Shown one piece after another: positions 23,140-29,913 of a stretch of 33,896 nt of DNA. How positions within the stretch are numbered: position 1 is the stretch's first letter; each line of letters starts with the position of its first letter. The translations under genes and the position numbers were made by a program. The notes below the pieces were generated by a model. That model saw only the letters and a list, made by a program, of their open reading frames with translations, searched no databases and had not been told where the DNA came from. This DNA is from a virus: the IMG/VR virus record IMGVR_UViG_3300017757_002567, positions 1 through 33,896 of that record. One strand, written 5' to 3'.

Positions 23140-24201
23140 ATGGCAATTTTTGATGGCTTGAAAGGGCCACTATACAGAGTAGCCGCAGAACTATTAGGAA
23201 CCGGGTACTATAACGGAGTCAACACTGGTTGGGCACACAAGAGTAATGATGAATCGAGAGTTAATCATTATCTTAGAGATTGGAACAATGCAAAGAGATT
23301 CAATCCTGGCATAAACCCAGTACGTCAAAAGTTTCAAGGATACGTCAATTTTCACTTCAATTCAGGAGTGCAAATTGACGCCCTGAACAGCACAGATACG
23401 ATGAATCAGTTAAGTTCTATGTGTAGAACTGCTGACGTACCAAGTGCAGAAATTCAAACAGATGTAAAAAATCAATATAATAGAAAACGTATTACGGTAA
23501 CTCACACAGAGATGAAACCTATAACTGTAACAGCATATGATACAGTTGATAGTGCGTGGGTAATAGTTTTAATGAAGGCTTATGCTCATTTGTTTGTTAA
23601 CCCAATTGGAAAATATGACCTTAGTGGTGAAAAAGATACACCAAAAATTACACCATACGATGTAGTTCCAGAAGCAATAGCATCAGGTGGATCAGAATCA
23701 GTTGCTTTAGGAAAGTTTGATAGTGACGCAATGGGTTACAATCTTAGACCAGGCAAAGAAAGAAACTTTATTACTAGTATGGACATTGTTAAGTACCATG
23801 GACAGAAAGCAATACGTTATACAATATTTAATCCTTTAATAACAAATTTTACAATAGATGGAATTGACCATTCAGACTCAGCACCAGCAATGATAACAAT
23901 GGATATTAGTTACGAAAACTTTACTATTAATCCAGCAGTAAATCAATGGATCACAGAAGAAGAATTACAACGATTCACAGGATTCAATCAAGGTGCCTGG
24001 GAAAAACTAAGATCAGGCGAAACAGGAGACGTTGGACTACCAGGTGGTTCTATGCGAAGCAGAAGTGTATTAGAAAATCCTGCTATGGCACAAAAGAATA
24101 TGGACTTTTTAATGGGCGGCATGGGAGATGATAACGGTGATGTAAGAAGCCCTCAATCAGAAAAGTTCTTTGAACAATTTACAGGTACATCTAATGAGTA
24201 G
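23140..24201 (+). CDS. Tail tube-like virion protein (baseplate/tube superfamily, tentative)
   Basis: This 353-aa protein starts behind a strong AGGAGG ribosome site. The segments VNFHFNSGVQIDALN, RKRITVTHTEMKPITVTAYDTVDSAWVIVLMKAYAHLF, and FNPLITNFTIDGIDHSDSAPAMITMDISYENFTINP have the strand order of tube-fold proteins: substrate of one ring sheet, then a helix, then a second sheet. The C terminus (about 280-353) is Gly/Met-rich and charged. T4 gp54, a tube initiator, is the nearest idea by size and context, but I cannot show specific gp54 residues. It directly follows gp19 and overlaps the next gene by 8 nt. Confidence 0.6.
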   Translation: MAIFDGLKGPLYRVAAELLGTGYYNGVNTGWAHKSNDESRVNHYLRDWNNAKRFNPGINPVRQKFQGYVNFHFNSGVQIDALNSTDTMNQLSSMCRTADVPSAEIQTDVKNQYNRKRITVTHTEMKPITVTAYDTVDSAWVIVLMKAYAHLFVNPIGKYDLSGEKDTPKITPYDVVPEAIASGGSESVALGKFDSDAMGYNLRPGKERNFITSMDIVKYHGQKAIRYTIFNPLITNFTIDGIDHSDSAPAMITMDISYENFTINPAVNQWITEEELQRFTGFNQGAWEKLRSGETGDVGLPGGSMRSRSVLENPAMAQKNMDFLMGGMGDDNGDVRSPQSEKFFEQFTGTSNE

Positions 24202-24631
24202 TAAAAGTCTATACGAAACATTTGGTAATGAAATTAGTTACGAAGTGCGTAGAGATAAACTTGTACAGTTTATGGAAAACAATACAATCAACTTTCCATT
24301 GCCAGAAGCAAGTGTAGAAATACTTGTCAACATGGTACCACAAAATTTTAAGGGTATAGACCCAAACAAAATTAATATTATAGAAAACAGACTTGAAAGT
24401 ATAGGCTTTAACGGCCCTACTGCTAAAACATTAGCAGTTGCACTAATTACAGTTGCAGACCAACAAGGTGTACACCCTATATCATACTTCGAATTAAATG
24501 AAGATAGCATAAAGTTAGCAGAACAAACATATAAAGCCATAAATAGTATTAGACCAAAAGGTAATAATATAGGTTTAACTGTTGACAAATTCAATAGAAA
24601 TTCAAAAATTGCATCAGTTATAAGACCGTAA
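24194..24631 (+). CDS. Unknown protein between tube-like protein and gp4
   Basis: This 145-aa protein is read from the ATG at 24194, which overlaps the end of the previous gene; an in-frame ATG at 24170 is further inside that gene and less likely. The protein looks all-helical, with a C-terminal segment rich in Asn, Lys and Ile. A stretch around KTLAVALITVADQQGVHPISYF is conserved-looking, but I recognise no family. In T4, gp2 or gp53 sits beside gp4, but neither resembles this protein. Context suggests a morphogenesis role. Confidence 0.75.
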   Translation: MSSKSLYETFGNEISYEVRRDKLVQFMENNTINFPLPEASVEILVNMVPQNFKGIDPNKINIIENRLESIGFNGPTAKTLAVALITVADQQGVHPISYFELNEDSIKLAEQTYKAINSIRPKGNNIGLTVDKFNRNSKIASVIRP

Positions 24632-24640
24632 AGAGGTAAC

Positions 24641-25114
24641 ATGGCTGGTAGTAAGCACTATTCACAAGGACAATATGTCGTACAAAACCCAAGCAAGTAT
24701 GTAGGTGCTAAGATGCCTTATGCTCGTAGCAGTTGGGAGACGGCGTTTATGAGGTTCTGTGATAATCATCCAAACATAACTAAATGGGCAAGTGAGAATG
24801 TAAAAATTCCTTACCAAAATCCCTTTACAGGTAAAATAACTAACTATGTTCCGGACTTTATGGTGCAGTACACAGACAAAAGCGGTAAACAGTTAGTAGA
24901 GCTCATAGAAATTAAACCTAAAAGTCAAACTATCATAGAAGCCGCTAGAGGAAAAGGCGATAAAGTACAAGCACATATTAATGCCGCTAAGTGGACAGCC
25001 GCTAGAGAGTGGGCAAGTGCTAAAGGAATGCATTTTAAAGTTATTACTGAAGACCAAATATTTAGAAACAATAAAAAGCGGAAGCCAGTACAACGTAAAC
25101 CGCGAAGGAAATAA
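24641..25114 (+). CDS. gp4: Head completion protein (gp4-like)
   Basis: This 157-aa protein has YARSSWETAFMRFCDNHPNITKWASENVKIPYQNPFTGKITNYVPDFMVQY, then LVELIEIKPKSQ and KWTAAREWASAKGMHFKVITED. It matches T4 gp4 (gp50), which seals packaged heads and has the TnsA-like nuclease fold. Candidate site residues are Glu in SWE, Asp in VPDFMV, and Glu and Lys in EIKPKS. The C terminus is very basic (KKRKPVQRKPRRK). The start has an AGAGGTAA site. Confidence 0.88.
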   Translation: MAGSKHYSQGQYVVQNPSKYVGAKMPYARSSWETAFMRFCDNHPNITKWASENVKIPYQNPFTGKITNYVPDFMVQYTDKSGKQLVELIEIKPKSQTIIEAARGKGDKVQAHINAAKWTAAREWASAKGMHFKVITEDQIFRNNKKRKPVQRKPRRK

Positions 25115-25230
25115 TGATTAAAGTAAGAGAACCACAACGACCAGTAGAAGGCGAATACACATTATGCAATAAAGGTGAAGTTGCTGTATACAAAAATGGA
25201 AAATGGGTTAGACCAAATGAAAATAAGTGA
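25114..25230 (+). CDS. 38-aa protein resembling a single sheath/neck surface module
   Basis: This gene starts in a TAATG overlap with the gp4 stop and ends overlapping the next start. The 38 residues contain EGEYTLCNKGEVAVYKNGKWV, which has the same G-x-Y-x...V-x-x-Y-x-x-G-x-W-V layout as the modules in gp18, gp15 and gp14. It is small, but the overlaps at both ends and the tight packing support it as a real gene. Confidence 0.55.
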   Translation: MIKVREPQRPVEGEYTLCNKGEVAVYKNGKWVRPNENK

Positions 25231-25372
25231 TATTATAGAATTTAAAACTCCAAAAAAGGTTTATAACAAATCAAAGGACTATGTGGATGCTAGAAATCAC
25301 AGATTTGACCAAATGTTTGGACACCCAACACGGAAATTATCTAAGAAAAAGTCTAAAAAGAAAAAGAAGTAA
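25217..25372 (+). CDS. Very basic 51-aa protein
   Basis: The gene is read from the ATG at 25217, which overlaps the preceding stop region; an in-frame ATG at 25175 lies inside the preceding gene. The protein begins MKISDIIEFKTPKKVYNK and ends in a run of Lys and Ser (KLSKKKSKKKKK). It probably binds nucleic acid or another acidic surface. I recognise no family. It is followed 4 nt later by a radical SAM gene. Confidence 0.6.
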   Translation: MKISDIIEFKTPKKVYNKSKDYVDARNHRFDQMFGHPTRKLSKKKSKKKKK

Positions 25373-25375
25373 TCT

Positions 25376-26425
25376 ATGTCTTCATTAATAGATTATAAAT
25401 TGTTACAAAGTCCAACAAGAGGACTCGTTCCTATGGCAAAACGTAACAATGAACTCAATCATACTATTACTAACAGTTGTACAATACCACATCGTAGTTT
25501 AAACATTACTACAAAGGGCGAATGCTTTATAGATAACTGTGAATTATATTTGCCATTTGTTATTTGTAATATAATGGACTGTTATGACTTAGAAGATGTA
25601 TGGAACAATCCGTTAGCAAAAGAATTACAAAAAGATGTAGAAGATAAAAAGTTTACATGGTGTGCTGTAGAGCATTGTAGGATAATGGAACATGATTTAC
25701 ATCACATAAACAATAAAGGACAAGAATTTTATAGTATATATGTTAATGTAGACGAAAGTTGCAACCTTGCATGTCCAAGTTGTAGACCAGAAATGATATT
25801 GCATACAAAAGGCGATAATTATGAACAACAATTAAAGTATGCAAAACATACAGTTGACTTATTACGAAGATTCAAAGAAAGAACACACATTACATTAACC
25901 GGAAATGGAGATCCTTTAGCAAGTAACATAATGAGACCGTTTGTTACTGACTGGATTCCTAATCACAATCATACTCTTACATTGTTTACAAATGGATTAT
26001 TGATGAGTAAGCAATTACCAGACAGTAAAATACTTCCTAATATAAGTGAATTTAAAATTAGTATAGACGCAGGTAGTAAAGAAGTATACGAGATAGTGAG
26101 AAGACCAGGCAACTTTGAAAAACTTATAGAAAATTTAGATTGGATGCATAAGAATAAACCAGAAGGTGCAGATGTACACTTTAGATTTGTGTGTCAAAAA
26201 GCAAATGCACATGATGTTGTTAATTTTGTTAAACTAACAGAACGTTATAATGCACAATGTACTATAAGTAGACTAGACGATTGGGGAACGTTTGATAATT
26301 TTGCAGAAGAAGATGTTGTTGACCAATTGGATCACCCTTTAAGACCAGAATTTTTAAATCAAATACGACAAGTAGTGGACTTGCCTTATGTATCTATACC
26401 ATATAACATTACAAAGTACTTGTAA
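25376..26425 (+). CDS. Radical SAM protein with N-terminal SPASM-like Cys domain
   Basis: This is a 349-aa protein. Residues 35-101 hold seven Cys in a SPASM-like order: C35-x-P, GECFIDNC (C50, C55), C64, C69, then a W76 segment and C96-x4-C101. The radical SAM motif C129-x3-C133-x2-C136 (CNLACPSC) follows, then LTGNGDPLAS and a LFTNG strand, FKISIDAG, and later FRFVCQKAN. In most SPASM proteins the auxiliary-cluster domain lies after the radical domain; here it seems to lie before it. SPASM proteins modify peptides or proteins. The substrate is unknown. It lies between gp4 and gp16 with no promoter of its own. Confidence 0.85.
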   Translation: MSSLIDYKLLQSPTRGLVPMAKRNNELNHTITNSCTIPHRSLNITTKGECFIDNCELYLPFVICNIMDCYDLEDVWNNPLAKELQKDVEDKKFTWCAVEHCRIMEHDLHHINNKGQEFYSIYVNVDESCNLACPSCRPEMILHTKGDNYEQQLKYAKHTVDLLRRFKERTHITLTGNGDPLASNIMRPFVTDWIPNHNHTLTLFTNGLLMSKQLPDSKILPNISEFKISIDAGSKEVYEIVRRPGNFEKLIENLDWMHKNKPEGADVHFRFVCQKANAHDVVNFVKLTERYNAQCTISRLDDWGTFDNFAEEDVVDQLDHPLRPEFLNQIRQVVDLPYVSIPYNITKYL

Positions 26426-26430
26426 CATAG

Positions 26431-26438
26431 TATAAATA
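26431..26438 (+). promoter_or_regulatory. Perfect T4 late promoter box (TATAAATA) for gp16
   Basis: TATAAATA, then GCAGT, then the ATG at 26444: a 5-nt gap and no Shine-Dalgarno. Confidence 0.8.
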
Positions 26439-26443
26439 GCAGT

Positions 26444-26968
26444 ATGACCAAAAAACTAGAAGAAGAATTTAATTTACCACCAATGGACGAAGCAAACTCA
26501 GACGAGCCTAATAAAATTATAGGAGATACTGAGGATAAACTTCCAGACTTGAATGACATTTCAGAATTTGATGTTACAGCAGTGGATATTGAAGATGTAC
26601 AAACAGCATTAACTAATGCAGAAAAGATTGACCATGCATTACAAAATGTTAAAGGTCTTGAAGAGCATGATTCAGAGATGGACGACATTGCTCAACAGGC
26701 AGTTGACAGTTATCAACAGTTAATGAACTTAGGTATGAACGTTGGAGACAGAGAAGCAGGTAGTATATTTGATAGTGCCGCCAAAATGTTAAAGACTGCC
26801 TTAGAAGCCAAAGACAGTAAAATAGATTCCAAGTTAAAACAAATTGATTTAATGATTAAAAAGGGCAGACTTGATAACAATGCACAATCAAGCAGTACTT
26901 CAGGTACAAATGGTGCAGTGGTAGACAGAAATGAACTACTTAAAATTATCAACACAAAGGAAAAGTAG
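26444..26968 (+). CDS. gp16: Small terminase subunit (gp16-like)
   Basis: This is a 174-aa protein with an acidic, Pro-containing N-terminal third, then a helical core (DDIAQQAVDSYQQLMNLG, and FDSAAKMLKTALEAKDSKIDSKLKQIDLMIKKGR), then a Ser/Thr/Gly-rich tail and VVDRNELLKII. Size, order and the central coiled-coil fit T4 gp16, which forms a ring that regulates the large terminase and recognises DNA for packaging. The large subunit gp17 is 1.3 kb downstream. Identification rests on position and pattern more than on a unique motif. Confidence 0.7.
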   Translation: MTKKLEEEFNLPPMDEANSDEPNKIIGDTEDKLPDLNDISEFDVTAVDIEDVQTALTNAEKIDHALQNVKGLEEHDSEMDDIAQQAVDSYQQLMNLGMNVGDREAGSIFDSAAKMLKTALEAKDSKIDSKLKQIDLMIKKGRLDNNAQSSSTSGTNGAVVDRNELLKIINTKEK

Positions 26969-26985
26969 TAAATTTTCCGAAATAT

Positions 26986-26993
26986 GATAAATA
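26986..26993 (+). promoter_or_regulatory. Late promoter box (GATAAATA)
   Basis: GATAAATA lies 21 nt before the ATG at 27015, with CGGAG as ribosome site in between. Confidence 0.75.
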
Positions 26994-27014
26994 AGTGCAT
27001 ACGGAGTTATTAAC

Positions 27015-27716
27015 ATGAGAGAACTTAAAGACATTATAACCGAATCATTCAATAAAGAATACGGTTACAGAATTAAATTAGCAAGAGATTGTAGTGCAGA
27101 CGACCTATCTAAATTAGAAAGTGCGTTGCAAAAGTATAACCTTGTAAGTGCTACACCTTGGAAAAGGTTGCCTATACAAGAGAATCCAATTGAATTCAAA
27201 AGACTTAAAGGTCTAAGTGTTACTTCAGAAGTATGTAGTACTGATGTTGTGTTAAAATATCCGGTCAATGAAAGAATTTTAGAAGTATATGTAGCAGTTT
27301 GTTGTGGTTGTGACCATGAACGTGTAATTGTTATGGGCGTAGACAATCCTAAAAGGGTTGAAAGCGAAATGGCTGAAGAAAGACTTGCTAATGACAAAGA
27401 CAGACAAGTAGAAGTTCCAGAAGCAATATTAGACGAAGTAGATAGCTCTGCAGAACAAGACCATTATGAAGCACAACAAGGTGAAACAGACGGTCCTCTA
27501 TTTGGAGAAGAATACAATGCTAAATTCTTAGCAGAGTTAGAAAAAATCAAAGCAGAAAAAGGTGCAGACTACTTCCGTAACTATCCAAGCAAAGATGGTA
27601 TTATGGGAGATGACCTACAAGCAATGCACGACACAATTACCGGTAAAGCACACGGTGGTTTGGCTCCAGAAGCCAAACATGTTGATGTTATATCACAAAG
27701 TTCAAGAAGAAACTAA
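27015..27716 (+). CDS. Unknown protein between the terminase genes
   Basis: This 233-aa protein begins MRELKDIITESFNKEYGYRIKLA. This short amphipathic start, with ITE, resembles the head-targeting leaders of T4-type internal head proteins, in which processing cuts after L/I-x-E. Residues about 25-115 form a compact strand-rich domain with CCGCDHERVIVMG. The rest is acidic and Gln/Glu-rich. I recognise no family. The next gene starts in its stop (TAATG). Confidence 0.7.
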   Translation: MRELKDIITESFNKEYGYRIKLARDCSADDLSKLESALQKYNLVSATPWKRLPIQENPIEFKRLKGLSVTSEVCSTDVVLKYPVNERILEVYVAVCCGCDHERVIVMGVDNPKRVESEMAEERLANDKDRQVEVPEAILDEVDSSAEQDHYEAQQGETDGPLFGEEYNAKFLAELEKIKAEKGADYFRNYPSKDGIMGDDLQAMHDTITGKAHGGLAPEAKHVDVISQSSRRN

Positions 27717-28078
27717 TGTCAGACGAAGGGCATTCTTATAAGAAATCACTTTATGGTGATAATGCTTCAGTAACTATCGATGCATCTGCAGATTCAATTG
27801 ATGGATTAAAAATAATGCTACAAAAAGTAGGCATTACTTTACCGTCAGGCGGACCAGAAGCACAAGAAGAGCCATGTGATGCATGTGATTCAGAAGAAAT
27901 GCCGTTAGATGCAGTAGTTGTTTCAAAACCAGAAGAAGATCCTACAGGAATGCAATTTCCGAGAACAGAAATAGACCCAGATGCAAAACCAGATGTATCA
28001 ATGTCCACAGATAAAGAAGTTTTAAGTAGTGTTATTAGAGATAGACTTAAAGACTTTTTAATGAACAGTTCTAAATAA
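27716..28078 (+). CDS. Unknown acidic protein between the terminase genes
   Basis: This 120-aa protein is highly acidic and probably mostly disordered. The first 45 residues contain SVTIDASADSIDGLKIMLQKVGI, a possible small alpha/beta unit. A CDACDSEE stretch and Pro/Asp-rich segments follow, ending in a helix EVLSSVIRDRLKDFLMNS. I recognise no family. It is coupled to the preceding gene by a one-base overlap. Confidence 0.7.
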   Translation: MSDEGHSYKKSLYGDNASVTIDASADSIDGLKIMLQKVGITLPSGGPEAQEEPCDACDSEEMPLDAVVVSKPEEDPTGMQFPRTEIDPDAKPDVSMSTDKEVLSSVIRDRLKDFLMNSSK

Positions 28079-28079
28079 C

Positions 28080-28087
28080 AATAAATA
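28080..28087 (+). promoter_or_regulatory. Late promoter box (AATAAATA)
   Basis: AATAAATACAC lies 26 nt before the ATG of the 49-aa gene at 28114. A second weaker TATAAATT lies at 28091. Confidence 0.55.
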
Positions 28088-28113
28088 CACTATAAATTCG
28101 CATAAGTAGTCAT

Positions 28114-28263
28114 ATGCATGAAAATCTATACTTTAAAATACCTGATATAAAATTACCAGATAAATTTTTCAGTAATACTGAACTGATAAGTGATTCAGCA
28201 CCCTTTAATATTGGTATGAAAGAAGTAACAAAAATGTATGAAAATGGAACATTACTTAGGTAA
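28114..28263 (+). CDS. 49-aa protein: miniature of the oxygenase-array family
   Basis: The N-terminal half (LYFKIPDIKLPDKFFSNTELISD) follows the array N-terminal signature, as in YFDIPELLKYPLPFKAEDIL or CYIDLPELELPWSVDELF. The C-terminal half (FNIGMKEVTKMYENGTLLR) follows the array C-terminal helix, as in FEQIEELNEKGLLLK. All of the about 200 residues that would hold the HxE...H...R site are absent. It therefore looks like an internal deletion that kept both ends in frame, 10 kb from the array. It could be a remnant, or a small partner that uses the conserved ends. It has a late box upstream, and its stop codon lies inside the gp17 late-type box. Confidence 0.65.
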   Translation: MHENLYFKIPDIKLPDKFFSNTELISDSAPFNIGMKEVTKMYENGTLLR

Positions 28264-28266
28264 ATA
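28259..28266 (+). promoter_or_regulatory. Late-type box (GGTAAATA) for gp17
   Basis: GGTAAATA, then TTAAT, then the ATG at 28272: a 5-nt gap. It overlaps the preceding stop codon. Confidence 0.5.
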
Positions 28267-28271
28267 TTAAT

Positions 28272-29867
28272 ATGCCAAAAGGAACAGTAAATACAGAGTT
28301 AGTTAAACAAGCATATTCGAAGATTCCGTATGATCCTGATATGCTGAGGGAGTTTCAAGCATGTTGCGACCCCAATACAGGTCCAATGCACTTCATGAAG
28401 AACTTTGTAAAGATACAACATCCTACAAAAGGTGGTATTAAGTTTGAACCTTTCGATTATCAAGAAGATTTAATTGCTAATTACAATGCACATCGTTATA
28501 GTATAAACATGCTGGGCAGACAGATGGGTAAAACCACTGTGGCGGCAGGTTACTTACTGTGGTTTGCAATGTTTAAGCCAGACAGTACAATATTAGTTGC
28601 GGCTCATAAGGCGGCTGGTGCCCAAGAAATTATGCAACGTATACGTTATGCGTATGAAAGCATTCCAAATCATATTAGAGCAGGTGTTGTAGAGTATAAT
28701 AAAACAAGTTTAACGTTTGATAACGGCAGTAGGATTGTTGCAAGTACAACAACTGAAAATACTGGTCGTGGTATGTCACTTACATTAGTATACTTAGATG
28801 AGTTTGCATTCGTGCCACCTAGAATAGCCAAAGAGTTTTGGACTTCATTATCTCCAACATTAGCAACAGGCGGTAAGTGTATTGTTACTAGTACACCAAA
28901 TAGTGATGATGATACTTTTGCTGGTATTTGGAATCAAGCAATCAAAACTGTAGACGAATATGGCAATGACCAAGATGTAGGTATAAACGGATTTAAAGGT
29001 TATCTTGCTACATGGGATCAACATCCTGATAGAGATAGCGACTGGGCTACAGAAGAAATGAGTAGAATTGGTGAAGAACGTTTTAGACGTGAACACGAAT
29101 GTGAATTTATTATATACAATGAAACATTAATAGATGCATTGCATTTGGCTAATATGGCCCACACAGAAACCCTGTACAAGACAGGACAAGTTCGTTGGTA
29201 CAAAAGGCCCACAGCAGATAAAATGTATGTGCTATCGTTAGATCCTAGTGCTGGAACAGGCGGAGATAACTCTGCAATACAAGTAGTAGAATTACCTAGC
29301 ATGGTACAAGTAGCAGAATGGTGTCATAACAAAACTCCTGTTGAAGGACAAATAAGAGTTATGATGGATATTCTAAAAGAATTAAAACAATACGGTTCAA
29401 AAGAATTATATTGGACAGTAGAGAATAATACAATTGGAGAAGCCGCTTTAGTTGTTATTAGAGATACAGGCGAAGAACAATTCCCAGGAACATTTTTACA
29501 CGATCCTGTTAAAGTACAAGGCAAACGAGGTCGTAAAGGATTTCATACAAGCAGTAAAACTAAAATTGACGGCTGTTTACAACTTAAACGTTTTATAGAG
29601 CAAGGCAAACTAAAAGTCTACAGTAAAGCATTTTTAAGTGAACTTAAAAACTTTGTTGCACGTGGTAATAGTTTTGCAGGGCAACCAGGTGAATCAGACG
29701 ACTTAGTTATGAGTATGGTTATTGTGTGTAGAATGATTAGTTACATTAGTACATTTGAAGATGACATATTTACAGTGGTAAACCAAAATATTGGCGATGG
29801 TTCAAGACCTGACGATGATGGGCCGTATGACGAATATGACGAACCTATGCCTGTTGGTATGCTGTAA
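28272..29867 (+). CDS. gp17: Large terminase subunit (gp17-like)
   Basis: This is a 531-aa protein. ATPase: Walker A GRQMGKTT (82-89), Walker B LVYLDEF (Asp176, Glu177), and the coupling motif VTSTPNSDDDTF. Nuclease: RNase H-like strands with Asp in LSLDPSAGTGGDNSA (about residue 323), Glu in WTVENN (about 384) and Asp in GESDDLVMSM (about 476), the acidic triad expected of gp17. It cuts concatemers and pumps DNA into the head using ATP. It is somewhat shorter than T4 gp17 (610 aa), mainly at the N terminus. The C terminus is acidic with DDDGPYDEYDEPMP. Confidence 0.95.
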   Translation: MPKGTVNTELVKQAYSKIPYDPDMLREFQACCDPNTGPMHFMKNFVKIQHPTKGGIKFEPFDYQEDLIANYNAHRYSINMLGRQMGKTTVAAGYLLWFAMFKPDSTILVAAHKAAGAQEIMQRIRYAYESIPNHIRAGVVEYNKTSLTFDNGSRIVASTTTENTGRGMSLTLVYLDEFAFVPPRIAKEFWTSLSPTLATGGKCIVTSTPNSDDDTFAGIWNQAIKTVDEYGNDQDVGINGFKGYLATWDQHPDRDSDWATEEMSRIGEERFRREHECEFIIYNETLIDALHLANMAHTETLYKTGQVRWYKRPTADKMYVLSLDPSAGTGGDNSAIQVVELPSMVQVAEWCHNKTPVEGQIRVMMDILKELKQYGSKELYWTVENNTIGEAALVVIRDTGEEQFPGTFLHDPVKVQGKRGRKGFHTSSKTKIDGCLQLKRFIEQGKLKVYSKAFLSELKNFVARGNSFAGQPGESDDLVMSMVIVCRMISYISTFEDDIFTVVNQNIGDGSRPDDDGPYDEYDEPMPVGML

Positions 29868-29881
29868 AATCTTAGTTAAAT

Positions 29882-29889
29882 GATAAATA
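29882..29889 (+). promoter_or_regulatory. Late promoter box (GATAAATA)
   Basis: GATAAATA followed by CATACATAACGGAG; the ATG is at 29914. The stretch TAAATACATACATAAC recurs after the box before gp32. Confidence 0.75.
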
Positions 29890-29913
29890 CATACATAACG
29901 GAGATACAAGTAA

